The notes under the pieces were generated by a model. That model was not told the origin of the DNA, did not search any database, and saw only the letters and a program-made list of their open reading frames with translations. 64,000 nt of DNA from G963677445 sp963678275 (GTDB taxonomy: Bacteria > Bacteroidota > Ignavibacteria > Ignavibacteriales > Melioribacteraceae). Of this stretch, positions 35,467 to 44,139 are shown in pieces. Within the stretch, counting starts at the first letter, position 1; each line of letters opens with the position of its first letter. Where the stretch lies: NCBI GenBank assembly GCA_963678275.1, contig OY782765.1, forward strand, positions 2,046,001 through 2,110,000. Direction: 5' to 3'. A program made the position numbers and the translations under genes.

Positions 35467-35480
35467 CTAATTAAACTCCG

Positions 35481-36044
35481 TTATTCGCTTAAAACATATA
35501 TCGAACGCAAATTCCTGTATTTCTGGGCATAATCCAGTCCGTATCCAATAACAAATTTGCTCGGAATTTCGAATCCAATATAATCAATTTTTGTGTTATA
35601 TTTCATGCTGCCCGGCTTGTGCAAAAGTGTTGCCACTTTCATGCTCGCGGGCTGCAGCTCTTTCATAAGCTCTTCGATATAATTTATCGAAAGCCCGGTA
35701 TCAACGATATCCTCGACGATAATCACATGTCTGTCCCTGATATCGGCGTTAAGCTCCTTTAATAATTTAACCCTTCCGGATGAAATTTTCTCATCTCCGT
35801 AACTGGATAATTTGAAAAAATCAAGTTCACAGTTTACCGGCATGCTTTTCAGCAGGTCTGTCATAAACAAAACAGAACCGTTGAGTATTCCTATTACAAT
35901 AGGGAATTTGTCGTGATAATCTTTGGCAATCTCCAGGCCCAGTTCACTGATCCTTTCCTGAATCTTATCCTCCGATAAATAAACGACAAATTTTTCGTTT
36001 CCTATAATAATTTCATCACTGTTGTAACGTTTTAATTCGTCCAT
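35481..36044 (-). CDS. hpt: Hypoxanthine phosphoribosyltransferase
   Basis: Purine-salvage enzyme forming IMP or GMP from hypoxanthine or guanine and PRPP. 187 aa, usual length. The PRPP loop is VIIVEDIVDTGLSINY; the flexible loop region reads KLSSYGDEKISSGRV; and DYIGFEIPSKFVIGYGLDYAQKYRNL is the C-terminal substrate block. The start overlaps the tilS end by 13 bp, a tilS-hpt-ftsH order conserved in many bacteria. Confidence 0.95.
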   Translation of the reverse strand: MDELKRYNSDEIIIGNEKFVVYLSEDKIQERISELGLEIAKDYHDKFPIVIGILNGSVLFMTDLLKSMPVNCELDFFKLSSYGDEKISSGRVKLLKELNADIRDRHVIIVEDIVDTGLSINYIEELMKELQPASMKVATLLHKPGSMKYNTKIDYIGFEIPSKFVIGYGLDYAQKYRNLRSIYVLSE

Positions 36045-37399
36045 AGCTTAATAATTTTTGAAGTATTTTTATTTATTCTGTAACGGTTATCTATTCTTAA
36101 ACCGACAACCCATACAATATTGTTCCTGTTAAGCAGAATTAAATGCTCTTTTTTTTTGTATGAGGCAATTTTATTCTCATTGAGGAAATCGGATACATTT
36201 TTATATTTATTCATGCCCAGCGGAATGAATTTATCTCCCGGTTTCCAACTTCGTAATATAAAAATATCATCTGTATTATCCGCAGATATTATTTCAAAAT
36301 CCTCAGAATATTCCGGTTCAAGCTGTTTTTTTTCAACTTTCCCGATATTTATCTTCAGGCCGGCGGCGTTAATACTTTCACCCGGCCTTAATTGATATTC
36401 TCCTTCAAAAACTTCCCTTTCCTCCTTTGTAACGATGATATTTTCTCTTTCAATATATCCAAAATAATTTTCACGGAAATTTATCACCTTGCCGCTTTCA
36501 GAATATAAAGCCGATTCAAATTTTTCGCAGTCGGTATAATCTGCCTTATAACCTGAATATTTAAAGATCAGTCGTCTGAAAATTTCGGCGGCTCCTCCAT
36601 CCGGAAGAGATTTAAGAGAATCAATAAGGAATATCATTTTCCCATCCTCAAACCGGCAGAACCGCGGGGCAGAACCGGAAATGAGATCGGAAAGCAGCAT
36701 GTCAGCCGACCGCATAGTTTGTGTATAACGTAAAGCGGCTTCATCAAACCTGTTGTTGATCTTTTTCACAAGGGGAACCACCTTTTTCCTCAGGTAGTTC
36801 CGTGGAATGTTTATATCCGCGTTTGAGCTGTCAATTCGATACCCGATACTCTTACTTTCCAGCCACATCAAAATTTCTTCATTAGTAACGGCAAGAAAGG
36901 GTCGAATAATATTATCTCTTTTCACAGGAATTCCTGCTGAAGAGGTTACCCCCGCTCCTTTAATAATATTCAAAAGCAGTGTTTCGGCATTATCCGAAGC
37001 ATGATGGGCCGTAATAATTTTTGATGATTTTGTTATCCGGCTGATTGATTCCAGTTTGTCATATCGCCATTCGCGCCCGGCCATCTCAATCGAAATACCT
37101 TTCTTTTCAGCGATAGATTTAATGTTTTCCTTTTCAGTAAAAAACTTAACCTGATATTTGCCGCAAAGTTCCGAGCAAAAGTTTTCATCGGCGTCACTTT
37201 CTTCACCCCTGAGTGAATGGTTAAAATGAATACAGGAAAAGCTGCATTGAAACAATGAGGAATATTTTAGTAAAAAATGGAATGCGAAAACAGAATCTCC
37301 CCCTCCGCTCAGCGAGAGCAGCAATTTATCACCCGGCTCAATAAGCCGGTATTTCCTGATAAACTTAACAATCTTCTGCTCAATTGTTTTTTCATTCAA
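36032..37399 (-). CDS. tilS: tRNA(Ile)-lysidine synthase
   Basis: Converts C34 of the CAU-anticodon tRNA-Ile to lysidine using lysine and ATP, which lets that tRNA read AUA. 455 aa. The PP-loop motif is LLLSLSGGGDSVFAFHFL; further family blocks are FNHSLRGEESDADENFC, TAHHASDNAETLLLNIIKGAG and NIPRNYLRKKVVPLVKKIN. The C-terminal substrate-binding domain contains RSWKPGDKFIPLGMNKYKNVSDFL. It precedes hpt with a 13-bp overlap and follows greA after 30 bp. Confidence 0.95.
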   Translation of the reverse strand: MNEKTIEQKIVKFIRKYRLIEPGDKLLLSLSGGGDSVFAFHFLLKYSSLFQCSFSCIHFNHSLRGEESDADENFCSELCGKYQVKFFTEKENIKSIAEKKGISIEMAGREWRYDKLESISRITKSSKIITAHHASDNAETLLLNIIKGAGVTSSAGIPVKRDNIIRPFLAVTNEEILMWLESKSIGYRIDSSNADINIPRNYLRKKVVPLVKKINNRFDEAALRYTQTMRSADMLLSDLISGSAPRFCRFEDGKMIFLIDSLKSLPDGGAAEIFRRLIFKYSGYKADYTDCEKFESALYSESGKVINFRENYFGYIERENIIVTKEEREVFEGEYQLRPGESINAAGLKINIGKVEKKQLEPEYSEDFEIISADNTDDIFILRSWKPGDKFIPLGMNKYKNVSDFLNENKIASYKKKEHLILLNRNNIVWVVGLRIDNRYRINKNTSKIIKLWTN

Positions 37400-37429
37400 A
37401 AATGCTGCTCCATGGACAAATTACCCCAA

Positions 37430-37900
37430 TCAGGAAATATCAAGTATTTCAAATTTTATCAGGCCCGCGGGAACTCTCGCCTGGACTATATCACCTTTTT
37501 TCTTATTCATCAATGATTGACCTACCGGTGAGGTATAAGCGATTTTCCCCTTTTGAAGATCGGCTTCCTCTTGTGAAACCAGGGTATAATCGTAAGTTTT
37601 TGAATTATTAAGGTTTTTCACCGATACTTTCGCGAGAATATGGACCGTATCTTTAGGAAATTCATTCGGATCAACTATTCTGGCTTTTGATAAAAGTTCT
37701 TCAAGTTTACTGATCTTCAGCTCCATTAGTCCCTGGGCATCTTTTGCGGCGTCATATTCCGCGTTTTCAGAAAGATCGCCGTAAGATCTTGCTTCAGCAA
37801 TTTTCTGGGCCATTTCTTTACGCCCGTTCTTCTTCAGGTCATTCAGTTCCTTTTCAAGTTCCCTTATTCTTTCTTTGCTGAGATAAATGAAATTGGACAA
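37430..37900 (-). CDS. greA: Transcription elongation factor GreA
   Basis: Rescues backtracked RNA polymerase by stimulating transcript cleavage. 156 aa, usual length. It has an N-terminal coiled coil (about 8-75) with the tip EARSYGDLSENAEYDAAKD carrying the acidic residues that enter the polymerase channel, and a C-terminal FKBP-like domain ending SPVGQSLMNKKKGDIVQARVP. The start is a TTG at 37898-37900, supported by AGGAG eight nt upstream. A terminator-like hairpin sits in the leader (37923-37968). tilS follows 30 bp downstream. Confidence 0.95.
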   Translation of the reverse strand: MSNFIYLSKERIRELEKELNDLKKNGRKEMAQKIAEARSYGDLSENAEYDAAKDAQGLMELKISKLEELLSKARIVDPNEFPKDTVHILAKVSVKNLNNSKTYDYTLVSQEEADLQKGKIAYTSPVGQSLMNKKKGDIVQARVPAGLIKFEILDIS

Positions 37901-37922
37901 AATTTTAACTCCTGTTTATTTT

Positions 37923-37968
37923 AAAAAAAATTGCCACAGTCGCAGGTGGTTGAACCAACGACAGTGGC
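37923..37968 (-). promoter_or_regulatory. Terminator-like hairpin in the greA leader
   Basis: On the minus strand GCCACTGTCG (37959-37968) pairs with CGACTGTGGC (37933-37942) except for one T-T position. An inner GGT/ACC pair extends the fold, and AATTTTTTTT follows directly. The structure ends about 22 nt before the greA ribosome site, so it looks like an attenuator or the terminator of a small leader RNA. Confidence 0.7.
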
Positions 37969-38050
37969 TATTCAAAATTAATAAATATTTAATTTCATAT
38001 CAACTTTTTTCTTAATTTTGAATTTGATATTCTAATACTCCCCCGGTACA

Positions 38051-39361
38051 ATGGTAAAAAAATATAAAATTTTATTTCTTCTGCTTCTTTTAACGGGAAT
38101 AATATACCTGGCATATACCCTGTTTCAAACTTCGGGACGCTCAGAAAATATTATTCTGTTTATAATTATTTACGCTTCAGCTTTTATTTTATTTATTGTC
38201 GCCCTTCTGCTGTTACATAAAAATGAGAGATACAACGAGGGACGCAGAATAACTTTTTTGATCATTATATCAGGAATTTTGTTCAGATTAGCTCTTATTG
38301 ATTCCGCTCCTTCGACATCGGATGATTTTTATCGATACCTTTGGGAAGGGCGAATGATTCTCAATTTTGAAAATCCTTTCGAAAAAGCGCCTGATGATCC
38401 TTCTCTAAAATATATTCATGACGGTCAACTGCCTGCAAAAGTATCCTTTCCGCACATGACTACAATTTATCCCCCAATAGCTCAAATAACTTTTGCCGCC
38501 GGAAGTTTTATATCACCAGGTAATTCAGCCGGCCTGAAAATAATTTACCTGCTATTCGAAACGATGACATTGTTTATCTTATTCCGCCTTCTCAAAGAAA
38601 CAGGAAACAATGAATGGAAGGTTGTTTATTATGCATGGCTTCCTCTTCCGATTATGGAATACATGGTCAATGCTCATATTGACGCGGCAGGGATAACATT
38701 CTTTCTGCTTTTTTTATATTATGCCGGTAAAAATAAATATATAGCGGCTTCTTTTCCCCTTGCCGGTGCAATACTGGTCAAACTTTTCCCCGCCCTTTTT
38801 ATTCCTCTTCTTTTCAGGAAATTCGGATTTAAAAAATCTGTCATTTCCATTGGGATAACTCTGCTAATCGTCTCCCTGTTTATGCTGCCTTTTATTCCGG
38901 AAAAGAGAGAAATCAATGAGTCGCTTATTACATATCTTTCCACATGGAGCTTTAACGGATCCCTTTATAAAATTACCGATTATCTGACCGGTTTTGGAAG
39001 CGACTCCAGATTAATAACCTATTCACTCTTTATCGCGGGAATAATTATAATTTCATTCAGATATAACAACTTCACCAAAGCTGTTTTTTACAGTTGGATT
39101 CTTTATATTATCTGCACTCCCACCTTATACCCCTGGTACCTGGGATGGGTATCGGCAATGCTGCCTCTTGTTTTTTCTCCCGCCCTGTTATCCCTGCTAT
39201 TCTTCGTTAATTTTTCAAATGTCACTCCCCTCGCAAAAACCTGGACTGAATTTAACTATGTTTTGTTTTGGGAATATATCCCCTTTTATCTTTTGTTAAT
39301 TTATGAAATTATTTTTCTTAAAAAGAAAGATCGGAACTGTTTTCCGATCACAAATGATTGA
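38051..39361 (+). CDS. GT-C-fold membrane glycosyltransferase (GT87/MptB-like)
   Basis: Polytopic membrane protein of 436 aa with about 11-12 TM helices. The first extracytoplasmic loop carries SAPSTSDDFYRYLWEGRMI, where the Asp pair and the Arg match the metal/donor motif of GT-C enzymes that use polyprenyl-phosphate sugars. TIYPPIAQ and NAHIDAAGITFFLLFLYYAG are further blocks seen in MptB/GT87-like mannosyltransferases. The sugar and acceptor are unknown. It is divergent from greA, and the 3' side runs into dispersed repeats and IS element B. Confidence 0.8.
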   Translation: MVKKYKILFLLLLLTGIIYLAYTLFQTSGRSENIILFIIIYASAFILFIVALLLLHKNERYNEGRRITFLIIISGILFRLALIDSAPSTSDDFYRYLWEGRMILNFENPFEKAPDDPSLKYIHDGQLPAKVSFPHMTTIYPPIAQITFAAGSFISPGNSAGLKIIYLLFETMTLFILFRLLKETGNNEWKVVYYAWLPLPIMEYMVNAHIDAAGITFFLLFLYYAGKNKYIAASFPLAGAILVKLFPALFIPLLFRKFGFKKSVISIGITLLIVSLFMLPFIPEKREINESLITYLSTWSFNGSLYKITDYLTGFGSDSRLITYSLFIAGIIIISFRYNNFTKAVFYSWILYIICTPTLYPWYLGWVSAMLPLVFSPALLSLLFFVNFSNVTPLAKTWTEFNYVLFWEYIPFYLLLIYEIIFLKKKDRNCFPITND

Positions 39362-39601
39362 GCGGAAATTTAACGAACATAAGTAATCCACAGGCAGTCA
39401 AATTCTGCGTAAAAAGGTAAGAAATTTATTTTATGAAATCATCTGTCGTCCCTGGCGGGACTTTTAATCACTTCTTAAATTATTACCCCACAATGGATTG
39501 TATGGTAATAGGTTAACCCCACTTCCGCGCGAGGTGCCTTAAGTATTTAAAATACAACAACTTAAATTTTGAGGCACTACACAAATCGTCTCACTTTTTT
39601 A
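39362..39601. other. Short repeat-bearing spacer before IS element B
   Basis: It holds a TTCTGCGTAAAAAGGTAAGAAATTTATTTT unit (about 39403-39432), also seen near 13250, and the GTGCCTTAAGT/ACTTAA...AGGCAC imperfect palindrome (about 39534-39577) that runs into the element boundary motif. Confidence 0.45.
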
Positions 39602-41682
39602 TTAAGCGATGATTTTAGTATTTGGTAGGTTTTTGTAATCTATTGATAGCAAGTCGTAGATTTTAGTATGTACATCTTCCGGTATACCAGGTTTTCGCAG
39701 GTGGATTACTGCTCCTTTTGTCGTAGGCAGTATTATGGTGGAGTACGTATGGGTGGATACTACTCTTTTTATCGTATCCCAGCATCTGTAAAATCCTTTC
39801 ATGCGCAGAGTATATTCAATAGAATGAAGCAGGTGGTAAGCAAGTATGGTTATGAAAATATGACCGTCAACCCTTTTTTCTTTTTGATGATAGTTTGGTC
39901 TTAATCCAAGATCACTTTTAAGGTTTCTAAATGCTTTTTCAACCAGCGTCAGCATCATATATGTATTCCAGATCTGATCATCAGTCAGATCCTTTCTATT
40001 TGTCTTGAGCAGGTAATTTCCCTCTAACTGTATTCTTTTTTCTATTTTTTCATCCAGTGGTTCCCATTCAAGACGAGGCCTTTCTATTTTGGCAGTTATA
40101 TTCCCATATTTTTCTGTCAGTCTCTTAAGTTCCTTTTCCACCTTTATATAGCTTATCGCAAATGAATCTGATTTTTCCTTCAGTTTTTTCAGTGAATTTG
40201 ATTTTCTGCGATCAGTAGTATCATTTTCGTATTGAAAAGTAAATGGAATGTATTCTATTTCATAAAATTGCGCTGCTTTTGAATGTTTTTCTTTTATTCT
40301 TCCTATTGCTCTTTCAACTGCCGCCGGATCGTTCTTTTTCCCCTCATTGACCAGCTTCTCCAGTTTTTGCATCGCATCTTCTAATTTCTCTTCCGCCTGA
40401 TTTCTCATTGATTCTTCTTTTGCCCGTCTTCCCTTGCTTTTGCATAGAAGATAGACAATATCTTCTTCCTGCTTAAGTGATATTTCCACCTCATTTTTTG
40501 TTTTTTCTTTCCGTAATTTCCGGAATTCTCTATTACTAAAATCCTCTGCCAGTAATGACTCTTCTGATGATCGGGTGGCTACTATATATTTAAGCTGCTT
40601 TGATTCTATCAGTTCCAGGTTATCTTTACTTGCTACACCTCTGTCAAAGATGATTGTCGGCATTTCCTTTTCACGCATTTCTTCTTCGAGTTTTTCCAGA
40701 ATTATTTCCAGAGAACCCGTATCGCTCATTTTACCGTTGAATGTTAAATGCTTTCTTACAAATCCCTCCCGATCCAGTACAAGCGCTACAACTACCTGTG
40801 GACAATCATTCCTTTTTTCTTTCTGATTTCCCTTGTACTCCGCCTTTGGATTTCCTTTGCATCCCCCTTCGAAATATGTATTGGTCAGATCATATAAATA
40901 TACCGCATTATCCAAACCAAATAATGTTGATGCTTTTTTATATAGTCCTTCCTCAATTCTTTTATGGCTTTTCAACAGTTTATCTGATATTCTGTAAAAT
41001 CTGTCCGAAGAATATTCCTCGGCGTTTCTCTCTATGATATCTGCCGATGCTGTAGTTCTTATCCACAATGGTATCGCATTTTCACTACTTCCTGCTATCA
41101 GACGATTTAGTATTGTTATCTCCGCATTGTTCTGTTCGGCCTGACTAAAGCCACAGGAAGATAATACCTCGGGGAAACCGGTTCTTTTCCAAAACGTGTC
41201 TCCTATTAGCAATGGGCCAAGTATTCTGTCCAGACCATGCTCGACGCCATCAACAAATACTTCCGCTACTTGATAATCCTGGTTTGTTTGTTGTAATGGA
41301 ACTGCCTGTTTTCTTTGCGAATTCCACTTTCCGTCTGTCTGGATTTTTTTTATAATCTTTTCTGCATATTCTACAACCTCCCCGGAAAAGAAAAGGGAGG
41401 TCTGACCAAGTAATTTTTGTTCTACTGCTTCGGCGACTTCTTTTCTGAGGTTATCAGGAAGGGGAAAGTTGGTTCCAAGAGAGATAATTATTTTTTGTCG
41501 TACTTTATTATTTTCCCGTGTGTTTTCTACGAGTTGGAGAACAGGTTTATTGGAATGTGGTGATTTCTTTTTTCTGAAAAACATGAACCTTACCTGGTTA
41601 AAATGCTATAGTTAATATAGGGAATAATTGCGATAATGTCAAATAAAACGCTACAAACACAGCCCCTTATACAGGCACTACA
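39572..41682 (-). mobile_element. IS1634-like insertion element B (limits inferred)
   Basis: A second transposon carrying one intact 660-aa transposase gene. The 10-bp core AGGCACTACA borders both sides in direct orientation (39572-39581 and 41673-41682), as around element A. No inverted termini could be read, so the limits are provisional. Confidence 0.55.
39602..41584 (-). CDS. IS1634-family transposase, element B
   Basis: DDE transposase of 660 aa, intact. The N-terminus (NKPVLQLVENTRENNKVRQK) and catalytic regions parallel the smaller element A enzyme. The first Asp is in AVYLYDLTNTYFEGG, the second in TIIFDRGVASKDN, and the Glu in LTLVEKAFRNLKSDLGLRPNYHQ. A long Lys/Glu-rich insertion (about 370-470) explains much of the extra length. 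Its ATG lies 88 bp inside the right boundary motif. The two transposases are clearly not recent copies of each other. Confidence 0.9.
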   Translation of the reverse strand: MFFRKKKSPHSNKPVLQLVENTRENNKVRQKIIISLGTNFPLPDNLRKEVAEAVEQKLLGQTSLFFSGEVVEYAEKIIKKIQTDGKWNSQRKQAVPLQQTNQDYQVAEVFVDGVEHGLDRILGPLLIGDTFWKRTGFPEVLSSCGFSQAEQNNAEITILNRLIAGSSENAIPLWIRTTASADIIERNAEEYSSDRFYRISDKLLKSHKRIEEGLYKKASTLFGLDNAVYLYDLTNTYFEGGCKGNPKAEYKGNQKEKRNDCPQVVVALVLDREGFVRKHLTFNGKMSDTGSLEIILEKLEEEMREKEMPTIIFDRGVASKDNLELIESKQLKYIVATRSSEESLLAEDFSNREFRKLRKEKTKNEVEISLKQEEDIVYLLCKSKGRRAKEESMRNQAEEKLEDAMQKLEKLVNEGKKNDPAAVERAIGRIKEKHSKAAQFYEIEYIPFTFQYENDTTDRRKSNSLKKLKEKSDSFAISYIKVEKELKRLTEKYGNITAKIERPRLEWEPLDEKIEKRIQLEGNYLLKTNRKDLTDDQIWNTYMMLTLVEKAFRNLKSDLGLRPNYHQKEKRVDGHIFITILAYHLLHSIEYTLRMKGFYRCWDTIKRVVSTHTYSTIILPTTKGAVIHLRKPGIPEDVHTKIYDLLSIDYKNLPNTKIIA

Positions 41683-41692
41683 TTCGCACTCT

Positions 41693-41731
41693 AAAATCAT
41701 AACTTATTGTAATTAAACATGTTATGATTTT
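41693..41731. repeat. Perfect 11-bp inverted repeat
   Basis: AAAATCATAAC (41693-41703) and GTTATGATTTT (41721-41731), loop 17 nt, just outside IS element B. Confidence 0.8.
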
Positions 41732-41751
41732 ACCAAATTACAGGCATTTGT

Positions 41752-41776
41752 TAACTCATTGTTTTATAATGAGTTA
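41752..41776. repeat. Perfect 9-bp inverted repeat
   Basis: TAACTCATT (41752-41760) and AATGAGTTA (41768-41776), loop 7 nt, with no T-run after it. Confidence 0.8.
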
Positions 41777-42060
41777 CAGTAATGCATTTTTCTTTACTTT
41801 TTTTATCGCGCGGAACCGAGGTTAAAGAGAGAATCAATAGTCCCGCCAGGGACGACAGAATTACCCCGTAACATAAAACTTTGCCATTTAGCGTAGAAGT
41901 TATAACTTCAAACTGAGTAATCCGGCGAACCAGATAAAAACAGGCCATCAAACTAAAAGTTAAAACTCTTTCTCTGCGGGCTTTGTGTTTTCTTTTCCTT
42001 TGCGCTCTTTGCGTGGAACTCGCTCTTGAGATAATTAAATATGATCATTAAAATTTATTG

Positions 42061-42215
42061 AGCTTTTCGTGGGATTTGGTGTTTTGGTGATTTAGCGGTT
42101 TTTCTACCACATCAATCAACGAAATCTTAGTAATCAAAAAAACCTGTGTCTCTCTCGACCTTATTAATTGTTCATTATTAATTATTAATTCCATTTTTGC
42201 CATTTTGCGCGGAAT
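42061..42215. repeat. Dispersed repeat 'TCGTGGGATTT', copy A
   Basis: Starts TTTTCGTGGGATTTGGTGTT, runs through CAATCAACGAAATC and AATTGTTCATTATTAATT, and ends at CATTTTTGCCATTTTGCG. Copy B lies at 49025-49193 and a truncated copy at 49961-50008. Confidence 0.7.
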
Positions 42216-42279
42216 TTAGTTTTTACAGCAGTACTTAAAAGAAGGATTATTATTATTAAGCAGATTGGAGCAAAAAAGT

Positions 42280-42885
42280 TTATTGAACCTTCCAGACAGA
42301 TTTTGATAATATAGCGCCGTCATAAGGATCAATATATATTAGTTCCCCGTTGCCTTTGTATCTTTCTTTGCTGCCTGATTCGCTGATTGTTGTCATCACT
42401 TTCCAGACGTATGACTTGTATTCAGCAGACCATTCAAAACTGAGGATCCACTCCTTAACACCTTTTGGCAATCCATTAATGCGGGCAATTTCGGAGGCTT
42501 CGTTCCGGTCAATACTAAAAGTACATTTTTCGGGAGTTCTCCGGCATTGAGGAATCCCGATAATTCCATATTCGGAAAGGATTTCACCCTTGTCATTTAA
42601 ATAAAAAACAATTTCTTCATCAACGAATTCAAGATCGGGCATAACAAACTTATAATGCATCTCATACCCAAACTTCACCTTCTTACAGCCGACAGGATCA
42701 AGTTTTATATATTTCCGGAAAATATCATCCCCGGTTTTTGTCATAATATATTCATCCGCCGCTGTTATAACATTATCGGGAACCTGAATAATATCATTGT
42801 TTTTACCACAATCGGAACAACTGCAGCCGGCAATAACAATAATCACGAAAAACAGAATAACAATTGTCAGTTTATTCATTTTCAT
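42280..42885 (-). CDS. Cys-rich lipoprotein with PepSY-like region
   Basis: Lipoprotein of 201 aa (MKMNKLTIVILFFVIIVIAGC, lipobox IAGC) with a short Cys-rich start (CSCSDCGKN). The C-terminal half (RNEASEIARINGLPKGVKEW, then YVWKVMTTISESGSKERYKGNGELIYIDPYDGAILSKS) resembles a PepSY domain, in which small residues and an IDPYDGAIL-type end are usual. PepSY modules are thought to inhibit proteases or sense at the envelope. The start overlaps the upstream kinase stop by 14 bp, so the two are translationally coupled and may form a sensor pair (inference). Confidence 0.65.
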   Translation of the reverse strand: MKMNKLTIVILFFVIIVIAGCSCSDCGKNNDIIQVPDNVITAADEYIMTKTGDDIFRKYIKLDPVGCKKVKFGYEMHYKFVMPDLEFVDEEIVFYLNDKGEILSEYGIIGIPQCRRTPEKCTFSIDRNEASEIARINGLPKGVKEWILSFEWSAEYKSYVWKVMTTISESGSKERYKGNGELIYIDPYDGAILSKSVWKVQ

Positions 42886-44026
42886 CCTTTGTCGCCATGG
42901 TTTTTAGTGTAAAATAAAAGCTGCTTCCTTCACCCGGCATGCTGTCAACCCAAATCACTCCCTCGTTCTTTTCAACAAATTCTTTGCAAAGAATGAGTCC
43001 GAGACCCGTCCCTTTTTCTTTTGCGGTGCCAAGAGTTGAATGTTTAGTATCCATTTTAAAGAGTTTCCCGATATCCTCCCGTGCGATTCCTATCCCCGAA
43101 TCAGAAATTGTTACAAGAAGTTCACCTTCCCCTTTTTCCGCCGAAATTTTCACCACACCTTCATCACCTGTAAATTTTATCGCGTTGGATATCAGGTTGC
43201 GTAAAATCGTATATACCATATTCTCATCGGCAAAAACTATTGATTCACCCGGACATTCATTAACTATATTGATATGCTTTAGATCGGCGGCTTCATGGAA
43301 GAGCCTTAATACTTTTGTTACAACATTATAAAGATTAAATTCCTCCTGTGTAAAATCGAGCCTACCTCTCTGAAATCTTGACCATTCAAGCAGATTATCG
43401 ATAAGGCCGTTTATCTCTTTGGCAACATTATTTATATAAAAATTATATTGTTTAATTTCATCACTGCTGAGGTTATCGAAATCCTCCATAATAATATCAC
43501 TATAGCCGAGAATAGTTGATAATGGCGTTTTAATGTCGTGTGATATAATCGAAAAGAGCATATCTTTACGGGCATTAATATTTTCAAGATTATCATTATA
43601 TTCAAGCAGCTTTTTTTGCTGGTGCTGAATAAGAAGATGAGCGTTTACCCGCGCGACAAGTTCGGCATATTGAAACGGCTTGGTAATATAATCAACGCCT
43701 CCTGTGGCGAAACCTTTTATTTTTTCGGCGGTGGCGGTTAAAGCGCTTAGGAATATAACCGGAATATCTTTTGTTTCTTCATCCTTTTTAATTTCCCGGC
43801 AAACCTCAAAACCATCTATTTCAGGCATTACAATATCAAGTAAAACCAGATCAGGTTTAATTTCTCTTACCAGATTTATTGCTGTCTTTCCACCATCCGC
43901 TACAAGAACCTTAAATCCCTGTTTGGTCAGATAATTAAATAACAATCCCAGATTAGCCGGATTATCATCCACTATCAGGATTGTAGAATCCTTAATATTT
44001 ATTTCCCGGTTTTCAGCCGAATTCAT
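42872..44026 (-). CDS. Soluble hybrid receiver-histidine kinase
   Basis: Cytoplasmic signalling protein of 384 aa with reversed hybrid order: a receiver domain (about 14-135; phospho-acceptor Asp64 in LVLLDIVMPEIDG, Asp20/21 in VDD, Lys116 in YITKPF), a coiled-coil link, HisKA with His163 in IISHDIKTPLSTILGY, and HATPase_c with NLISNAIKFT (N box), SDSGIGIARED (G1) and GTGLGLILCKEFV (G2). No TM or input domain is present, so the receiver itself is likely the input. The output regulator is not in the window. It overlaps the PepSY-like lipoprotein gene by 14 bp. Confidence 0.9.
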   Translation of the reverse strand: MNSAENREINIKDSTILIVDDNPANLGLLFNYLTKQGFKVLVADGGKTAINLVREIKPDLVLLDIVMPEIDGFEVCREIKKDEETKDIPVIFLSALTATAEKIKGFATGGVDYITKPFQYAELVARVNAHLLIQHQQKKLLEYNDNLENINARKDMLFSIISHDIKTPLSTILGYSDIIMEDFDNLSSDEIKQYNFYINNVAKEINGLIDNLLEWSRFQRGRLDFTQEEFNLYNVVTKVLRLFHEAADLKHINIVNECPGESIVFADENMVYTILRNLISNAIKFTGDEGVVKISAEKGEGELLVTISDSGIGIAREDIGKLFKMDTKHSTLGTAKEKGTGLGLILCKEFVEKNEGVIWVDSMPGEGSSFYFTLKTMATKDENE

Positions 44027-44139
44027 AAAAAAACTCTCTTTATTGAGATTGAATTATTAATTTAATAAATAAATTGCTTTTTATAAATATCTATATAACT
44101 AAAAATGCCGTTAAATCAAAAGCATAGCCCCTGTTTTTT

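Larger units (their letters stand above)
41585..42279. other. Intergenic region with dispersed repeats and palindromes
   Basis: No credible gene. It contains perfect palindromes at 41693-41731 and 41752-41776. There is also a 'TTTGCGCTCTTTGCGTGGA'-type dispersed repeat near 41990-42020, and a copy (about 42061-42215) of the 'TTTTCGTGGGATTT...TTTTGCCATTTTGCG' repeat present again at 49025-49193. Confidence 0.55.
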
